Counted from the first letter of the stretch, positions 1-11,887 are shown. The stretch is DNA of 64,000 nucleotides from Vanrija pseudolonga (GCF_020906515.1 NC_085853.1:2232001-2296000), one strand, 5' to 3'. Numbers and translations are program-made. Notes: a model not told the origin generated them from the sequence alone.

Positions 1-7
1 CAGCTAG

Positions 8-466
8 GCGGGACACAAGCGCGCAGCGAGCAAGGACGAGGCGGCAAAGTGCGTAGCGAGCACGTTCACGAGCGCGGCGAGCAAGGCGCCCAGCTCGTCG
101 TCGTCGCCCTTGACCCCGCCCCCGGGTATCCTGTTCGGCGACGCGCGGCGGGACAGTTCGCCGCTCGCCAGCACAGCCACGCCGTCAAGCGCCTCGGCAC
201 CAGCGTCGCGGATCACGAGTCCGCGGAGCACCACCCTCCCGCTGCCTAGTGGTGGCCGGCCCAGGCCAGCAGCGGTGCGCGCGACCACGACGCCGCTGCC
301 GCTGCCCCGGCAACAACAGCAGCAGAGCATTGCGAGCTCGCTCGCGGAGATTGAGCGCCGGTTCGCGCGCCTCGAGGCCGCGACGGCGGAAGCGGACCGC
401 GCGCGCTCCGAGGCGGAAGCTGCGCGGCGCGAGGCGCGCGCCGTGTGGCGCAGCCTGGGGCGGTAG
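8..466 (+). CDS. Cluster-family member A, C-terminal part only (5' end outside window)
   Basis: The frame is open from a possible acceptor (ctag, positions 4-7) to the TAG at 464-466, so this looks like the last exon of a gene starting left of the window. The encoded tail is Ser/Pro/Ala-rich, then carries a five-Gln run, and ends in about 45 residues of charged heptad-like sequence (start AEIERRFARLEAAT) that should form a coiled coil. This matches the C-terminal layout of the other cluster members, but the diagnostic core exon is not in view, so membership rests on position, strand and layout. No PPxY is visible. The opposite strand is also open here but has low-complexity Arg-rich coding of the kind expected from a GC-rich shadow frame. 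Confidence 0.5.
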   Translation, partial: AGHKRAASKDEAAKCVASTFTSAASKAPSSSSSPLTPPPGILFGDARRDSSPLASTATPSSASAPASRITSPRSTTLPLPSGGRPRPAAVRATTTPLPLPRQQQQQSIASSLAEIERRFARLEAATAEADRARSEAEAARREARAVWRSLGR

Positions 467-724
467 TCGTGTGTATGGTACTTTATTCTTGGGTCTAGGT
501 AGTATGTGTGTGTGCATGGGATCAGTATCGCGAGCGTGCGATAAGGAGATTCGATGCGATGCGACGCAGCGGCGACGACGTCGGTCGCCGCGTGGCTCCG
601 GCCGGCCTGGCTCGGCTCCGTTGTTCCTGGCAGCCGCGTGCGCCGACGCCGAGCGACGCAAGCAGGACACAACAAAGCATGCGGTGCATCGCATCTCATC
701 TCTCCACCACCCACTCACTCCGCC

Positions 725-1375
725 ATGGCCAAGGAAGTGCTCGTGCACGATTTCTACGACGCCGACCAGGCGCGCGAGTTTGCAGCCAGCATGCGCGAGC
801 GCGAGCGCGAGCGGCAGCGCAGCGCGAGCTTGTCGGACACGGACGAGGGGGGGCTGGCCAAGGTGAGGAGGACTCTCTGTGCTCGCTCCCGCTGACACAC
901 TCCACAGGCCCGCCTGCGCATGAGCACGCCGAAAGTGTCCCGCGAGTACGTGCAGACGCAGCTGCAGTACATGAAGGCGAAGGAGAACCCGCAGTGCGTG
1001 GTGCCGCGCGGCTTCCTTTGCTGTGCCCCGACTGACAGCGCCCAGCTACGTCGTCCAGAGCCTCAACACGTACATTGATAACAAGCTCGAGCGCGGGCGC
1101 ACCCTCGAAGCAGTGGGCGACAAGCTCACCGCCATCGAGGAGCTGTTGCTGTCCAAGAAGAAGGTAAGCAAGCCAGCAAGCCCAAGCCGAGCCGAGGGAC
1201 ATGGAGCTGGACCAGCTGGAGCTGACGCCCCGCCCAGTTGATATACCTCGCGCCCGGGTTCGCGCGCGTGCGCAAGCAGCGCGGACTGCCCCTCACGCCG
1301 GCGGTGCAGGCGGCGCTCGACGACATGGGCGTCGACGCCGAGACGGCCGCCATGACGCCCACGCCGCGGGCATAG
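725..1375 (+). CDS. Cluster-family member B, short form (159 aa)
   Basis: Four exons: 725-862, 908-993, 1046-1163, 1238-1375, with intron phases 0, 2, 0. The start is the first ATG (context cgccATGG). Residues 1-46 are charged, with an Arg/Glu run. Residues 47-75 form the pre-core helix. The core exon (76-114) contains LNTYIDNKLERGRTLE and DKLTAIEELL. The last exon begins with GFARVRKQRGLP, the F..VR...GLP signature of the family, and stops after 45 residues. There is no long proline-rich region, no PPxY and no C-terminal coiled coil, so B is the minimal form of the family. The donor of intron 2 is GTGCGT and the acceptor CCCAG, chosen because they keep the conserved phase. I recognise no known domain. 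Confidence 0.75.
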
Positions 1376-2814
1376 CGGCGGCGTTCGTAGTAGCAGCGAT
1401 TTGATCCAACCAACCAACCAAAGCACCGACCGACAGATCCCCCAACCCACACTGTAGCTTACCATGTATCATTGCGGCATTGTTCTCCTGGATCTCGGTA
1501 CCCCGGTTCCTACTTATGTGCGCACGCGTGCTGCACGCGCGCACACATGCACGCACCCGCTGGACACTCATGTTGCAAGTCCCTGTCAAGGAGGCGAGGA
1601 GAATGTAACGCTCAACTTGGCCGCCGGCACTGTGCCGAGCCGGCCGGCGGAGTGGAGGGAGCGAGACGAGACTCGCTCGACCAGGAAAGGACAGACTGGC
1701 AGACAGGGAGAGTGGCCCCTTGGCACGCTCAGGCTCGCCCACATGGCCTATGCACATTCCTGTGATCGCACGATCTAGGTTTGTGCTCCGCACTCCGCTG
1801 GTGGGCGCCATGCACATTGCAGCGAGCGGCGTGTGCTCGCCCAAAGGCAAAGGCAAGGTCGTGCCGGCCGGCCTGGGCGACGACGGTGACCTCGACCCTC
1901 GAACGTCAGTCGGTGGTAGCAATGGCGGCGGTGACAAGCGGCCGTACCGCATACCTCACCACCTCACGACCAACATGAAACTGCCAAGCATGACGACGGC
2001 CAGAGCAGGCAGCAACAGCCGCTGTGCTAGGTATGCTACGGCCGTGTGCATCCCTCGTGGCTCCACGGCGACTGACTGTGTGCCACCTGCCGCGTGTGGC
2101 TGGCAGATTGAAACGAAACCAAAAGGTACCTGAAACTGGCCCATAACGTACCCGTCCTCTTCCCGCCCCCCTTGCGCTGCGGGGGCGAGCCTGAATCTCT
2201 CCTGTCGCTGCTGTGCTGCTCCCCCGCCGCCGCGTCATGTAATTACGAGGAAAGACAACGAGTGGGCGACGACGAGCAGCTGCTGTAGCTGCAGAGCCCC
2301 AGCCCAGCCGCCCGGGGCCTAGGGTGTGTTCCTGGAATTGTCACATCCGACCTTGGGTGAAAGGGCTTGTGAGGCTGCAGGAGCCACAGAGGTGTTCTTC
2401 TCTCAGTTTATGCTTCACGGGGCGGGCTGATGGAAGAGTGTGTCGAGGTGAGGTGAGGTGTGGGTGAATGAGCGTTGAGGCTGCTGCTGCTTCGACGTGC
2501 TTCGGAGCAGCGAGCAACGGCGTCTGCCATGGGGTGGGTGGGGAATATTGTCCGCCATTGAGAAGCTGCAGCAGCAGCATCAACATCAACATCAACAGCA
2601 ACAGCAGCAGCATCTTGACTATATCCCACGCCAGCCAGACGTCACACACGCACATGAGAACACTCAGCCAGTGTCCCACCCCCACTGTCGTCATTACCAC
2701 CTTCTAAACCGAGCCAAAGCGCACGCGCACGCAGGCAGGGGCCTAAGCCAAACCCAACCCTGCGAACAAGACGACCGCCGACCGACCGAACAACCTTAGC
2801 CACACCACGCACTC
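1376..2814. other. Intergenic region between B and C, with a CAG/CAA repeat
   Basis: I see no convincing gene here. Plus-strand open frames are short and have no family signature. The one notable item is an imperfect CAG/CAT/CAA trinucleotide tract at 2568-2613. An (ACCA)n-like stretch lies near 1409-1420. The region presumably holds the 3' end of B and the promoter of C. Confidence 0.6.
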
Positions 2815-5562
2815 ATGGCAGTGTTCGGGCGCAAGCTGTCGGCCGACAGCGACGCCGCGAGCTTTGGCGATGTGCAGGACCCACATGTGTACACCTATAC
2901 CGATGACGCTGGTGTGTCTCGGACGGGGGCAGTGAGTCGGTGGTGTCGTCTCTACCTACTGGTGTGCTGCCGTGGACCGGCTCGCTGACGCACTAAAACC
3001 AGGTCGGGCCCATGGCGCACAAGCACCATGTGGCCGCTGCCCTCAAATCGCGCAAGGCGCAGCTCGAGCCCGAGTGAGTGGCAGGCAGAGCAGACGCAGG
3101 CTGGCTGTCTGGCTGGCCTGTATGCATGAATGTGTCTAACAAAACCCCCTCGTCGCAGATACGCAGCCGCCGTGCTCCGCTGCTACATCTACGCCAAGGT
3201 GACAAAGGGCAGGGGCGAGGAAGCGATCGAGGGCAAGCTTGATGTCTTGGAGCGTGAAATGGCAGTTGCGAGTCAGGTGAGTGGCCGCACGCAGTAGTGG
3301 CACGACGAGCGAGGGTGGGCCCAATGCCTGCAATGCCTATGATGATGCCGTTGTGCCAGTTGTAGGCTAGCGCGGGCAACAAGACCAGGAAACAACTGTG
3401 CCAGACTGTTGCACCACACAATCTCCTGCAAGCGTCACCGGCGACCCTGCCTCCTCCTGCCTTGCCTGACGAGCTAGCTAGCCTGCTCCTCGGCCACAAA
3501 AGACCAACCACAACCCCAACTGACATTTCGCGCCCAGAGACCACACCTCAAAGCAGCCTTCACCACCGTGCGCCGAGAGCAAGGCCTGTTCGTGTCGACG
3601 CCGACGCCAGCCAGCCCGCCCCTCCTCGAGCCGCTGCCGTCCTTTGAGCCCATCCGCGCCTCGGGCCTCATCGCCGGCCTCAGCATGCCGCCGCGCTCGC
3701 AGACGGTCGCGACCGCCGCCATCACCGTGACGGCGGGTACGATGAGCAGCAGCAAGAGCAGCAAGCACTACACCCCGCGCGACAGCCTCGCCACCTCGCC
3801 ACGCTTCGACTTTTCCGCCCCAGCACCGGGCTTCACCCCACTCCCCTTGCTCGATGACGACAGCAGCGACGGCTCCCCACCAACAGAAGGCCTCACCCAC
3901 TTCTTCCCGGCCCCGCCGGTCGACGTGCCCTCGGGTCCGGCGCCGAGCCGCGCACCCGTCGTCAGCCCGTCCGCGTCCGCCCTCCCCCGCGTCACGCCGC
4001 CCGCTCCCCATCGGAGCCGCGAGTCGCCGCGCACCGAGCTCCGAGAACAGCCTCAAGCTCGGGGGCCAACACCAGCGCGAAATGTGACATCACCCGCAGC
4101 GACCCATCCCCGCCGCCCGCCACCACCACCCCAGTCCCAGTCCCAGCCGTCGGCACCGATGCAGATCCAGTACTCGCCCGAAGCCTTGATACGCTCCCCG
4201 TCGTCGCCCAACGCAAACCCCAAACGCTCCCCTACGTCGCCCAGCGAACTAGCCTACCTCGCCAGCGGCCGCCCGTATCCCGCACCGCCGAAGTGGCACC
4301 AGGGCCCACCACAACAGCCGCCACGGCCGGCGCTCAGCCCGCCGTTCGTTCCCCCGGCACGCCCACCACCGCGCCCGCGCAACTTTGGCCCGCCGCCAGG
4401 AATCGCATCGACGCTCGCCAGGTCCCCGCCACGGTCGACGTCGTTACCGGGCCTCGCGGCGATCGAGCAGGGCCAGCAGTACTTCCACCCCGCACACCGG
4501 CCACAGGGCTCGCTGGGCGGCACAGTCCCCACGCCGTACGGCCACCAGCGGCAGAACTCGAACTCGGGCTCGCAGGGCCACCAGCGCCAGCTCTCTGGCC
4601 AGCAGCAGGGGCCGATGGTCCACTCGCACCAGCGCCAGCTGTCCGGCTCGGCGCCGGCACCATACTACCCCCAGCAGCACCCGGGTCTCACGTACCAGCA
4701 GAACATGGCCGCGTCGGCGCCAGACCAGCGCTCGCACTCGCGGCAGGCGAGCAACGGCGGCGGCGGTGGAGCCAGCGGGCTGCAGCGCGGCCCCAGTCTG
4801 ACCGGCCCAGGGCTGCAGCGCGGCCCGAGCCTGACGTACGGGCCCCCGGTGAACGTGTACGCCGACACGACGGCGCAGATTTCGTCGATCTTAACAGGAC
4901 CCGTCGGTGGAGGCAGCGCACGGCGGCCACCCCAACCCGCTCCGGCCCCTGCCCCGGCCCTCCTCCCGCCCTCGCCGCTCCCGAGCGCAGACGACGGCGA
5001 GCGCTCGAGTGGCGAAACGGCGCCGACGAGCTACATCGCCACGCCGCCCAACGCGTCCCCCGACCCCACAGTGGACAAGTACACTTCCCCTCGCCCGGCC
5101 CCGCCGTCGCCCAAGGCCGGCGTCCGCGTGGCACCGCCCCAGACGCCGGCGTCGTCGTACCCGACGCAGACGCGCCTCCCGCCGCCAAAGCTCTCGCCGC
5201 GCGCGCCGGCACAGCAGGTATTGCCGCAGCGCAAGTCGTCCCTCCGCCGACCGGCCGCCAAGCCGCGCGCCTCGCCCCCGCCCACGGCGCCGCCGGTACC
5301 CAAGGCCACGACGGCGACACCAGCGACGCCGGCGGCGGCGGCGAAAGCAACGTCCCCGCCCAAACGCGACTTCTTCCGCAAGAACTCGGCGTCCTCGCCC
5401 CAGCAGCAGCAGCACGCGCTCTACATCCCCCACTCGCAGCGCGCGCGCCAGGACGCCCCGGCATACCCCGGTATCGCGGGCATGGAGGCGCGCCTCGCGC
5501 TCGTCGGGATGAGCACCGAGCCGGAGGCGAAGCCTGCGCGCAGGTGGGGGAACAAGATCTGA
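2815..5562 (+). CDS. Cluster-family member C, long low-complexity form (776 aa)
   Basis: Four exons: 2815-2931, 3003-3073, 3159-3276, 3538-5562, phases 0, 2, 0. The pre-core segment (residues 40-63) ends in LEPE. The core exon (64-102) has YAAAVLRCYIYAKV and KLDVLEREM, and the last exon opens with AAFTTVRREQGL. From about residue 120 to 740 the protein is Pro/Ser/Ala/Gln-rich and surely disordered. It includes three H-Q-R-Q-(N/L)-S units near 4540-4650 (a phosphosite-like RQ.S pattern) and two LQRGPSLT units near 4783-4840. No strong C-terminal coiled coil and no exact PPxY are visible. The last intron (261 nt) is long for this window, but the exon after it restores the family signature in frame. 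A GTG-rich opposite frame is a shadow. Function unknown. Confidence 0.75.
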
Positions 5563-5724
5563 TCGTGTATTCTTAGTGTCAGTGTTGTATGTAAGAGTGT
5601 GCTAGTGGTGAGTGGGTGGGGGGGAGTGGGGGAGGGGAGGAGGGGGAGGGGAGGAGGAGGAGCGACGAGGCTAGACCACCGCCCCCTCTTCAACCAGCTC
5701 GACCGCCCGAAGACACGCAACATC

Positions 5725-5796
5725 GGTTTGATCGTATAATGGTTAGTACACAAGATTCTGATTCTTGTAATCTGGGTTCGATTCCCAGTCGGACCT
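5725..5796 (+). tRNA. tRNA-Gln (anticodon CTG)
   Basis: A 72-nt cloverleaf can be folded by hand. The acceptor stem is GGTTTGA with TCGGACC, including G-T pairs, and the discriminator is T. The D arm is GTAT/GTAC around AATGGTTA. The anticodon stem is CAAGA/TCTTG with loop TTCTGAT, putting CTG at 5758-5760. The T arm is CTGGG-TTCGATT-CCCAG. The B box GGTTCGATTCC is intact. There is no intron, and CCA is not encoded, as expected for a eukaryote. It reads codon CAG. It sits alone between two members of the gene family. Confidence 0.93.
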
Positions 5797-5835
5797 GAGC
5801 AGCAGCTGAGCGAGCGCGAGAGCGCGAGCGAAAGC

Positions 5836-5840
5836 TTTTT
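5836..5840 (+). terminator. Pol III terminator of the tRNA-Gln gene
   Basis: A run of five T residues lies 40 nt after the mature tRNA 3' end and is the first T4+ run on this strand downstream, so it is the likely RNA polymerase III stop. Confidence 0.7.
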
Positions 5841-6850
5841 AGGAGGGTAGGAGGAGGAGAGGGAAGGTGGTGCGAAGGATGGTGCGAGATGGGTGCGAGA
5901 TGGTGGTGGCTCCGGCCGGCGTCGCGATGGGCCTGAGATTCAGCTCGGGCCGGTATCGGCGCGAGGGGCGAGGCGCGGTCGGCTCGCTATCGGCCCTGCT
6001 GTCCTTGCTCTTGGTGTCGAAGAGAGTCTGCCTTGCTCGACGCGACGTGGTGGTGATGCCGCGGAGGCATGCCGCGACGATCCTACAGGCGCAGACAGCG
6101 TCGATCGACGCGCGATGCCGTACGCGTCTGCGCTGTTCCCTTCTATACGCCCTTCTGCGCCTGCTACGCTTCCTTTGGGTCGCGTCCTTTGTTCTCCATC
6201 GGCGTGCTGACGTGGTGGTGCTCAAAGCCACACGACGCCGATCAGCCACAAGCACGGCATGCTTGTTGCACTTGTTTGATAGTTGCTGACGCCAGCCACG
6301 GCCGGCCATCAGTCAGTCACATGGCCATTTCAGTACTTCCGAGGCACGAGAGCAGAGCTGGCCGGCCATTGGGACGCCATGCCGTCATGTTGCGTGTGGG
6401 CAAGAGCTGCAAGGCAGTGGGTGGCAAACGGGCCCTCGAATCTCGACACCCCGGTTTTGTCATTATTAAAACAGCAGCGCTGTAGCTGCAGCATGAGAGC
6501 GAGAGCGCGCGACGACGACACGGCGACCAGAAGAGGACAATCTGCAGCGCGCGCAGGAGGGAGCGCCGGCTCGAGGCCAGACCGCATACCTTGACCACCG
6601 CACGCAGCACCTAGCGCCGTTGTCGTCGTGCGCAACGCAACACATGCATGGATCGCGTTGTTGTCAACATCCACTGTCTCTCACGCATCCATCGTTTGCT
6701 AGATTGCTACTTGTCGTGCCGGCCCGGCCAGCGTCTCACGCGCGCAACATTGCAACATTGCAGCGTCTCAAGCCCCCAAGCCTCCATCAACTCAGGCCAC
6801 CAGACCACCAGCGTTACCTCCACCCACACGACCAAGAAGCAACAACAACA
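5841..6850. other. Intergenic region upstream of D
   Basis: No gene with recognisable features. Open frames on both strands are short, have no shared signature and are not bounded by plausible starts. The last 60 nt before the D start codon are A/C-rich (aagaagcaacaacaacaATG), typical of a fungal 5' leader. Confidence 0.5.
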
Positions 6851-7794
6851 ATGGGACTACTAGAGTCGCCGTCCAAGGTGGGCCATACCTGCCCACTCAC
6901 ACCACTCACACCACAGGCCGGGCCAAGTACGGGCTGGACGAGCATGAGCGATACCGTCGCCAAGCTGTCTGCGCAGTCTGCGTTTGCGGATTCCGAGTGA
7001 GTCGAGTCGCGCCGGATCCCACGGCACCCACGGCCGATTCCCACTCCCAACCCGGTCAACTCCCACTCACACACGCATCCTATCGTTACAGAGAGGCCCA
7101 CGCGATCGTGCAGACGTACGTCTCGAGCCGGCTAAAGTCCGGCATGAACAAGGGGCACGTCTCGGACCAGCTCGACGCGCTCGAGCGCATTGTAAGTAGT
7201 AGCAGCGCGGCTCGGCTGGCGCTCTCTCTCGTGACAACGCCCAACAATCCATCTCACGCCCCCGCCCAGGTCCCGAAACATCGCCGCACAATACGGGACA
7301 TTAGATCGCAGTACGACATGCCGCAGCCTCCGACCGACAGCATCAGCGCGATCTCGAACGCGGCGCGACGGCGGCCGTCGAATCCGCCCAACCCGCAACA
7401 GGCGGCGCAGCAGCTGCCGTCGCCGACGACCTCGCCGAAGAAGCTGCCGTACCTGTCTCCGACGACGCCGACCGAGCCCCAGGCGATGGGCATGCTCGAG
7501 GTCCGCGGGCTCGCGCAGCGCCTGCAAGAGTCTGAAACGGCGCGGCGCGCCCTCGAGACCAAGATGGGCGAGGCGGAGGCAGAGCGACAGGAGCTCGAGG
7601 AGAGGATATCCGAGCTCGAGCGCCGCGTCGAGGACGCCGAGAGCCTCGCGGCCACGCGCGAGCTCGAGAAGCGACTTGCCGAGGCCGAGGCATCCACGCG
7701 CATCTACGACCTCGAGGCGGCCGTCGCTGAGGCCGAGGAGCGTGCCGAGCGCGCTGAGCGCCGCTGGGCCGGCGGCGCCGCGGTCATGGCTTAG
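6851..7794 (+). CDS. Cluster-family member D (243 aa) with long C-terminal coiled coil
   Basis: Four exons: 6851-6877, 6917-6996, 7092-7191, 7270-7794, phases 0, 2, 0. The start is the ATG in an A-rich leader and gives a 9-residue first exon. The pre-core helix (10-36) has SDTVAKLSAQSAF and ends in SE. The core exon is exactly 100 nt (residues 37-69) with YVSSRLKSG and SDQLDALERI. The last exon begins with an RDIRSQYDMP variant of the F..VR...LP signature. After a short Pro/Ser linker, residues from about 150 to the end form a near-continuous coiled coil rich in Glu, Ala, Arg and Leu. No PPxY is present; LPYLSP occupies the equivalent place. A self-associating cytoplasmic protein is likely, but its role is unknown. 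Confidence 0.8.
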
Positions 7795-8225
7795 GCGTGG
7801 TTAGAGCCGGCGCCGGCAGTCACTGGTGACCGTCGTGTGAGCGGTGGCGGCCATACCTACCCTCGTTCCTGCGTACCGCCCGCACCTTGTAATAGAATCC
7901 TGTCGCCTATAATGCGTGTGCTGAGCCTACGTATGTATCTATCGTGTACACTTAGCTGCGGTAGCCGTCGTACCGAGACGCTGTCAAGGTGCCAGTGCCC
8001 AGTGCCGACTGCCCAGTGCCTGCCTGTTTCGACGATGGGCTCGTGGGCGGCGTGGGACGGTGGGAGTGGGAGACTACTCGCGGGGCACCCGAGGGAGGGA
8101 GCGAGGATACGCGGCGCCGCGATGGCAATGACGCTGCCTGTTCACGTATGCATGCGTTTGCTGGAGTCGTTCATAATACCGGCGATGGAGGTGTGGTGGA
8201 GCATGCATACCCACACACACACAAC
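7795..8225. other. Short intergenic region between D and E
   Basis: I see no gene. It contains a repeated CAGTGCC pattern at about 7990-8022 and the 5' leader of E, which is rich in CACA. Confidence 0.5.
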
Positions 8226-9665
8226 ATGTCTGCTAGGTTCAAGTACTACACGCTCGAGGACAGCGTGCATGTTGAGGTAGGTGGTGGCAGCGGTGGTGGT
8301 GTGGCGAGCTAACACGGCCCAGTTCCGCGCAGTCCACGGAAGAGGCCAGCCGTACCCCTCCACCGCCGAGGCGGTCGCCGTGCTCCGCGTCCCCGAGGTG
8401 CTCTACTCGCGGCAGTGAGTGGGCGTGGGCCCCGACGAGCCGGAGCGAGCAGCGAGCGCTGACCACCCCGGCCCAGAGCCACCACCGTCGTGCTCGACGC
8501 GTACGTCTCGTACCGGCTGCGGCACCGCCGCGCAAAGCAGGACGTAAGCGACGACCTGGACGGTCTGTTTCGCGCCATGCCGCAGGTGTCGCGCCAGATC
8601 AAGGAGGTGCGGGCGCGGTATCGGCTGCCGGGGGCTTCGGGCAGCCACTCGGGCTCCGATAGCGACTACGACGACGGCCTCGCGTCCCCCCTCAGTGCCG
8701 TGAGCGAGCTCTCGACCGACTCGGACACCAGCACGGCATCCGACGACTCGATCCGTACCCCCGAGCCCCCAGAAGCGCGTATCTTTCTGCACCAAGACGC
8801 GGGGCCATGCGACCCCGACTCGCTCCTGCCGCTGGGGGACGCGCCCCCGCCATACGACGCAGCGCAGCTCGCGCACCTCGAGCAGCGGATGCGCGACCTC
8901 GAGATCGCGCTCGAGCAGAGCGAGCGCTCGCGCCTCGCAGCCGAGAACGAGCTGCGCGTGTCCCGTGCCAGTGCGCAGGCGTTGGCCGCGCGTCGCGCAG
9001 CTGCGAAGAGGCAGCGGCCGGCACCCGCGCCGCCGCGCGGCGTGTGCTCGACCGTCGTGGCGCGCGCGCCGTCCCCGCCGCGCGGGGTCTGCTCCACCGC
9101 CGCTCCGCCGCAGCGCGCGCTGTCGCTCGTCTCGCCGCGGCCTGCGCCTGCGCCGCCCCGCGCTGGCGTGTGCTCGACGGTCGTGCCGCGCGCTCCGGCG
9201 CCCCAGCGTGGCGTCGTGCCCGTGTCGGCGTGCGCGACCGCGCCGCCGCCGCACCGTGTGCCGACTCTTGTCGCGTCGCGGCCTGCACCGGCGCCGCCGA
9301 GGGGCGTCTGCTCGACTGCTGTCCCCGCCTCCGCGCCCCTACAGCAGCGCGCGCTATCGCTCGCCTCGCCGCGCCCCGCACCCGCGCCGCCACGGGCACT
9401 CCCCGCGCCGCTCGTCGCCCCCAGGCCTGCACCAGCGCCGCCACGAGCACCGAGCGTGTGCTCCACCTCGTCGCCGTGCTCGACGATTGTATCACCGCAG
9501 CGCGCGCTGTCGGTCGTCGTTGCGCCACGCCCAGAGCTGTACGCTCTCCCGCCGCGCCGGTCGAGTATCCGCAGCAGCGCCCCGCTGTGCTCCAACGTCG
9601 CGAGCCGCGACTGGCGCCCACCTGCCGTCGGTACCTCGCCCGTGGCGTTGCGGCGGATCTGGTAG
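8226..9665 (+). CDS. Cluster-family member E (443 aa) with PPPY motif, coiled coil and Pro/Cys tandem repeats
   Basis: Three exons: 8226-8276, 8323-8414, 8477-9665, phases 0 and 2; the third family intron is absent. The pre-core exon (18-48) has YPSTAEAVAVL and ends in SRQ. The core starts at residue 49 with VVLDAYVSYRLRHRRA and SDDLDGL and runs straight on to IKEVRARYRLP. A Ser/Asp-rich linker follows, then a PPPY motif (171-174), then a coiled coil from about 178 to 225 (LEQRMRDLEIALEQ). The C-terminal half is an imperfect tandem array based on RPAPAPPRGVCST, with Cys at regular spacing. Its order (core, PPxY, coiled coil, repeat tail) makes E the clearest adaptor-like member. No catalytic motif is seen. 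Confidence 0.8.
9010..9560 (+). repeat. In-gene tandem repeat encoding Pro-rich, Cys-containing units in E
   Basis: At least six imperfect copies of a unit encoding RPAPAPPRGVCST, interleaved with QRALSLVSPR-type segments. Copy lengths vary, so it probably evolves by slippage or unequal exchange. The Cys of each unit is mostly kept while the linkers drift. Confidence 0.75.
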
Positions 9666-11887
9666 AGAGAGTGACAGACGTATTTCACGTGTTGTACGAC
9701 ATTGTTGTTAGCCATTTACCACACTGCTGGAACCCGAGGAGCCTCGGCGAAATGTGCCAACCGCGGACGGACGGCGGGAGTGTCAATAGCGTGGGTGGGC
9801 TGGACACGGGCAAGGCACGCGACGGGTGAGGGTGGTGGGTGCTGTTGCCGCGGAACGAAGACAACGAGGAGGAGGAGCCAAGCATCGCAGCTAGGAGATC
9901 AGCCATTGACGGTGCACGCCGATGTCACACTGGGTTTGGTGGCCGCTAGCTTGCTCCGCAGAGTCAGTACGGATTGTGGGATCCGCCAAGAAAGTTTGAT
10001 AATGAGGGCCGGGTCCAGGGCGGGGCGTGAGCTTGTGGGCCGGGTGAGTAGGGAGAGGAGGGCTAACGTGAGGCAAGGCGAGACGAGACAGCCTAGAGAG
10101 GGGCAGGCAGGAGCAGCAGCAAAAGACAACGGCAGCGCGCCCCACCCCACACGCAAGGCAAGCGGGTATCCCTCTGCCGCACCCTTAGTTGACGAGCCCC
10201 GAGACCTGGTTTATGGTTGTTTGCGCACGAGGCTTGATCCCCCCACGTCAGCAGCAACGAACCAGGAGAGCGCTATTCAGTCACCGCGAGGAGTGAGCGT
10301 CGCACCTACTTGGGCTGGCTCGCTGCGAGCGCGACGTGCCGCTCCCATGGCCAGCCAGCCATGACTGCCGCTGCCCACGGCCCAGGCACGTTTATGTAGG
10401 AGAATGTTTCGATCGCAGACGGCGACGACGAGCACCACGACGACGGACGGCCACGCTGCCTGCGTTATCTCTCTGCCTGCTCTGCAGGAGTTACCGAGAC
10501 ATTGCTCCACCCGCCCGTGCAGTACGTGTGCATCGTTTGCTGCAGCAGGCAGCAAGTGGCGCTGCGCCGCCTCCTGAGCGGGAGATCGACCCGTGCAGGC
10601 ATCTGCAAGCCAGCTGCAAGCCAGCCAGTGGTGGCGTCGAGGGGCTGGCTGCCGACTTGACTGACCTGCTTGGGCAGTGCCGGCAAGCACAAACTCTGGC
10701 TCGAGCCAAGTGGCCCGTGTTGGCCCACACCCTCTCGTAACTCCCTGACCCGGAACCCACACTGGGCCACACTGGGTTGATGGGTCGACTGTTGCGCGGT
10801 GCTGGCTGTACGTTTGCGTACGTTGCTTGCAGGCTCGTTCCGCGGCCCCGGGATCACGCGCGTGCGTGCTGGCGTGCTGGGCCCAAACCGTCTTTGTTAG
10901 CGGATTGCAGCGAGGAGCGAGGCGTTAGAGGCGTCAGAGAGGTGTCAGTCAAGGACGAGGATGTGTTTGGCGAAACGCGGCGCGACGCCAAAGTGGGTTT
11001 GCGAGGTACAGCGTCGTCGCCGATCGCACCTCTCTCCTCTCGTCGTCGTCGTCGTCGTCGTCTCTTTCATTCATATCAACCTCCAACAAGGTCCCAATTG
11101 CACCGTTTACCGTTTGCCTGTACCGCCCCGCCGTCCCCCCCGTGCCCCGCCACGAGACGGTCTGTAGCTGCCCGCCCCTGGCCATTCGACCCGACCGACC
11201 AAACCTCCCACCCATACTCGGCACTTCGGCCCCTCCCATTCTCGGCGCCGCCTCCCTCCCCTCCGCCCCTCCCCTCCGCGCTTAACCACCCCCTGCGCCA
11301 TTGTACTACCACTTCCTGACCTCCCCTGGATCCCCTCGTCGTCCTCCGGTTCCCTTGACCCCCTTCTGCTGTCCCCTCCCCCCCGAACCCCCCGGCCCAT
11401 CGTCGTCTCCCTGAACGCCCCCCGCTCAGCTGTCTGGCTGGCTGGGTTGGTACAAACCCACTAAGACTCCTCTACACACTTGACGATATCTCGACACTAC
11501 GGCTACATCTCACGCGCGCGCCGCATCTTCGTGCTCCAGCGCTCCTACTCATTGCCGTCGGATCAAAGCACCCTCGACACACACGACACGACGGGTTCTC
11601 GTGACCCGTGACCCCCCCACCCGACTTGCCGACATCTCATACAAGAGACGATACCTTGTCGATCCCCCGCACCCCTTTTGCCCCTTCCCATCGCATCGCG
11701 CGCGCTGCTCACCGCCCGTCGCTCGCGCACACAACACCACGACGCGCAACAGCACCTCCCAATTCTTCTTCTTCAACTTGGACGACACCGCGTCTACAGA
11801 CGGTGGCTGGTCGCGCGTTAACGGGAACGACGACACTGCGTTGCACGTGCTAGTGGACCTGCCCGAACAGCCTCAACAGCCGTGCCC
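9666..11887. other. 2.2-kb intergenic region with a pyrimidine-rich tract before F
   Basis: No supportable gene. From about 11,020 to 11,700 the plus strand is strongly C/T-rich, including (CGT)7 at 11041-11062 and long CCCTCC/CCTCCC runs. Such tracts are common in the promoters and leaders of these fungi, so most of it is probably the upstream region of F. Open frames in 9.7-10.8 kb have random-looking composition. Confidence 0.5.

Noticed and set aside
4-898. Long minus-strand open frames opposite A and B
   Set aside because: They are Arg/Ala-rich with no start context or motifs, and they lie opposite a frame with family features; typical shadow frames in GC-rich coding DNA.
9702-10364. 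220-codon plus-strand open frame after E
   Set aside because: Composition is random-looking, no splice-consistent partner exons, no core or coiled coil.
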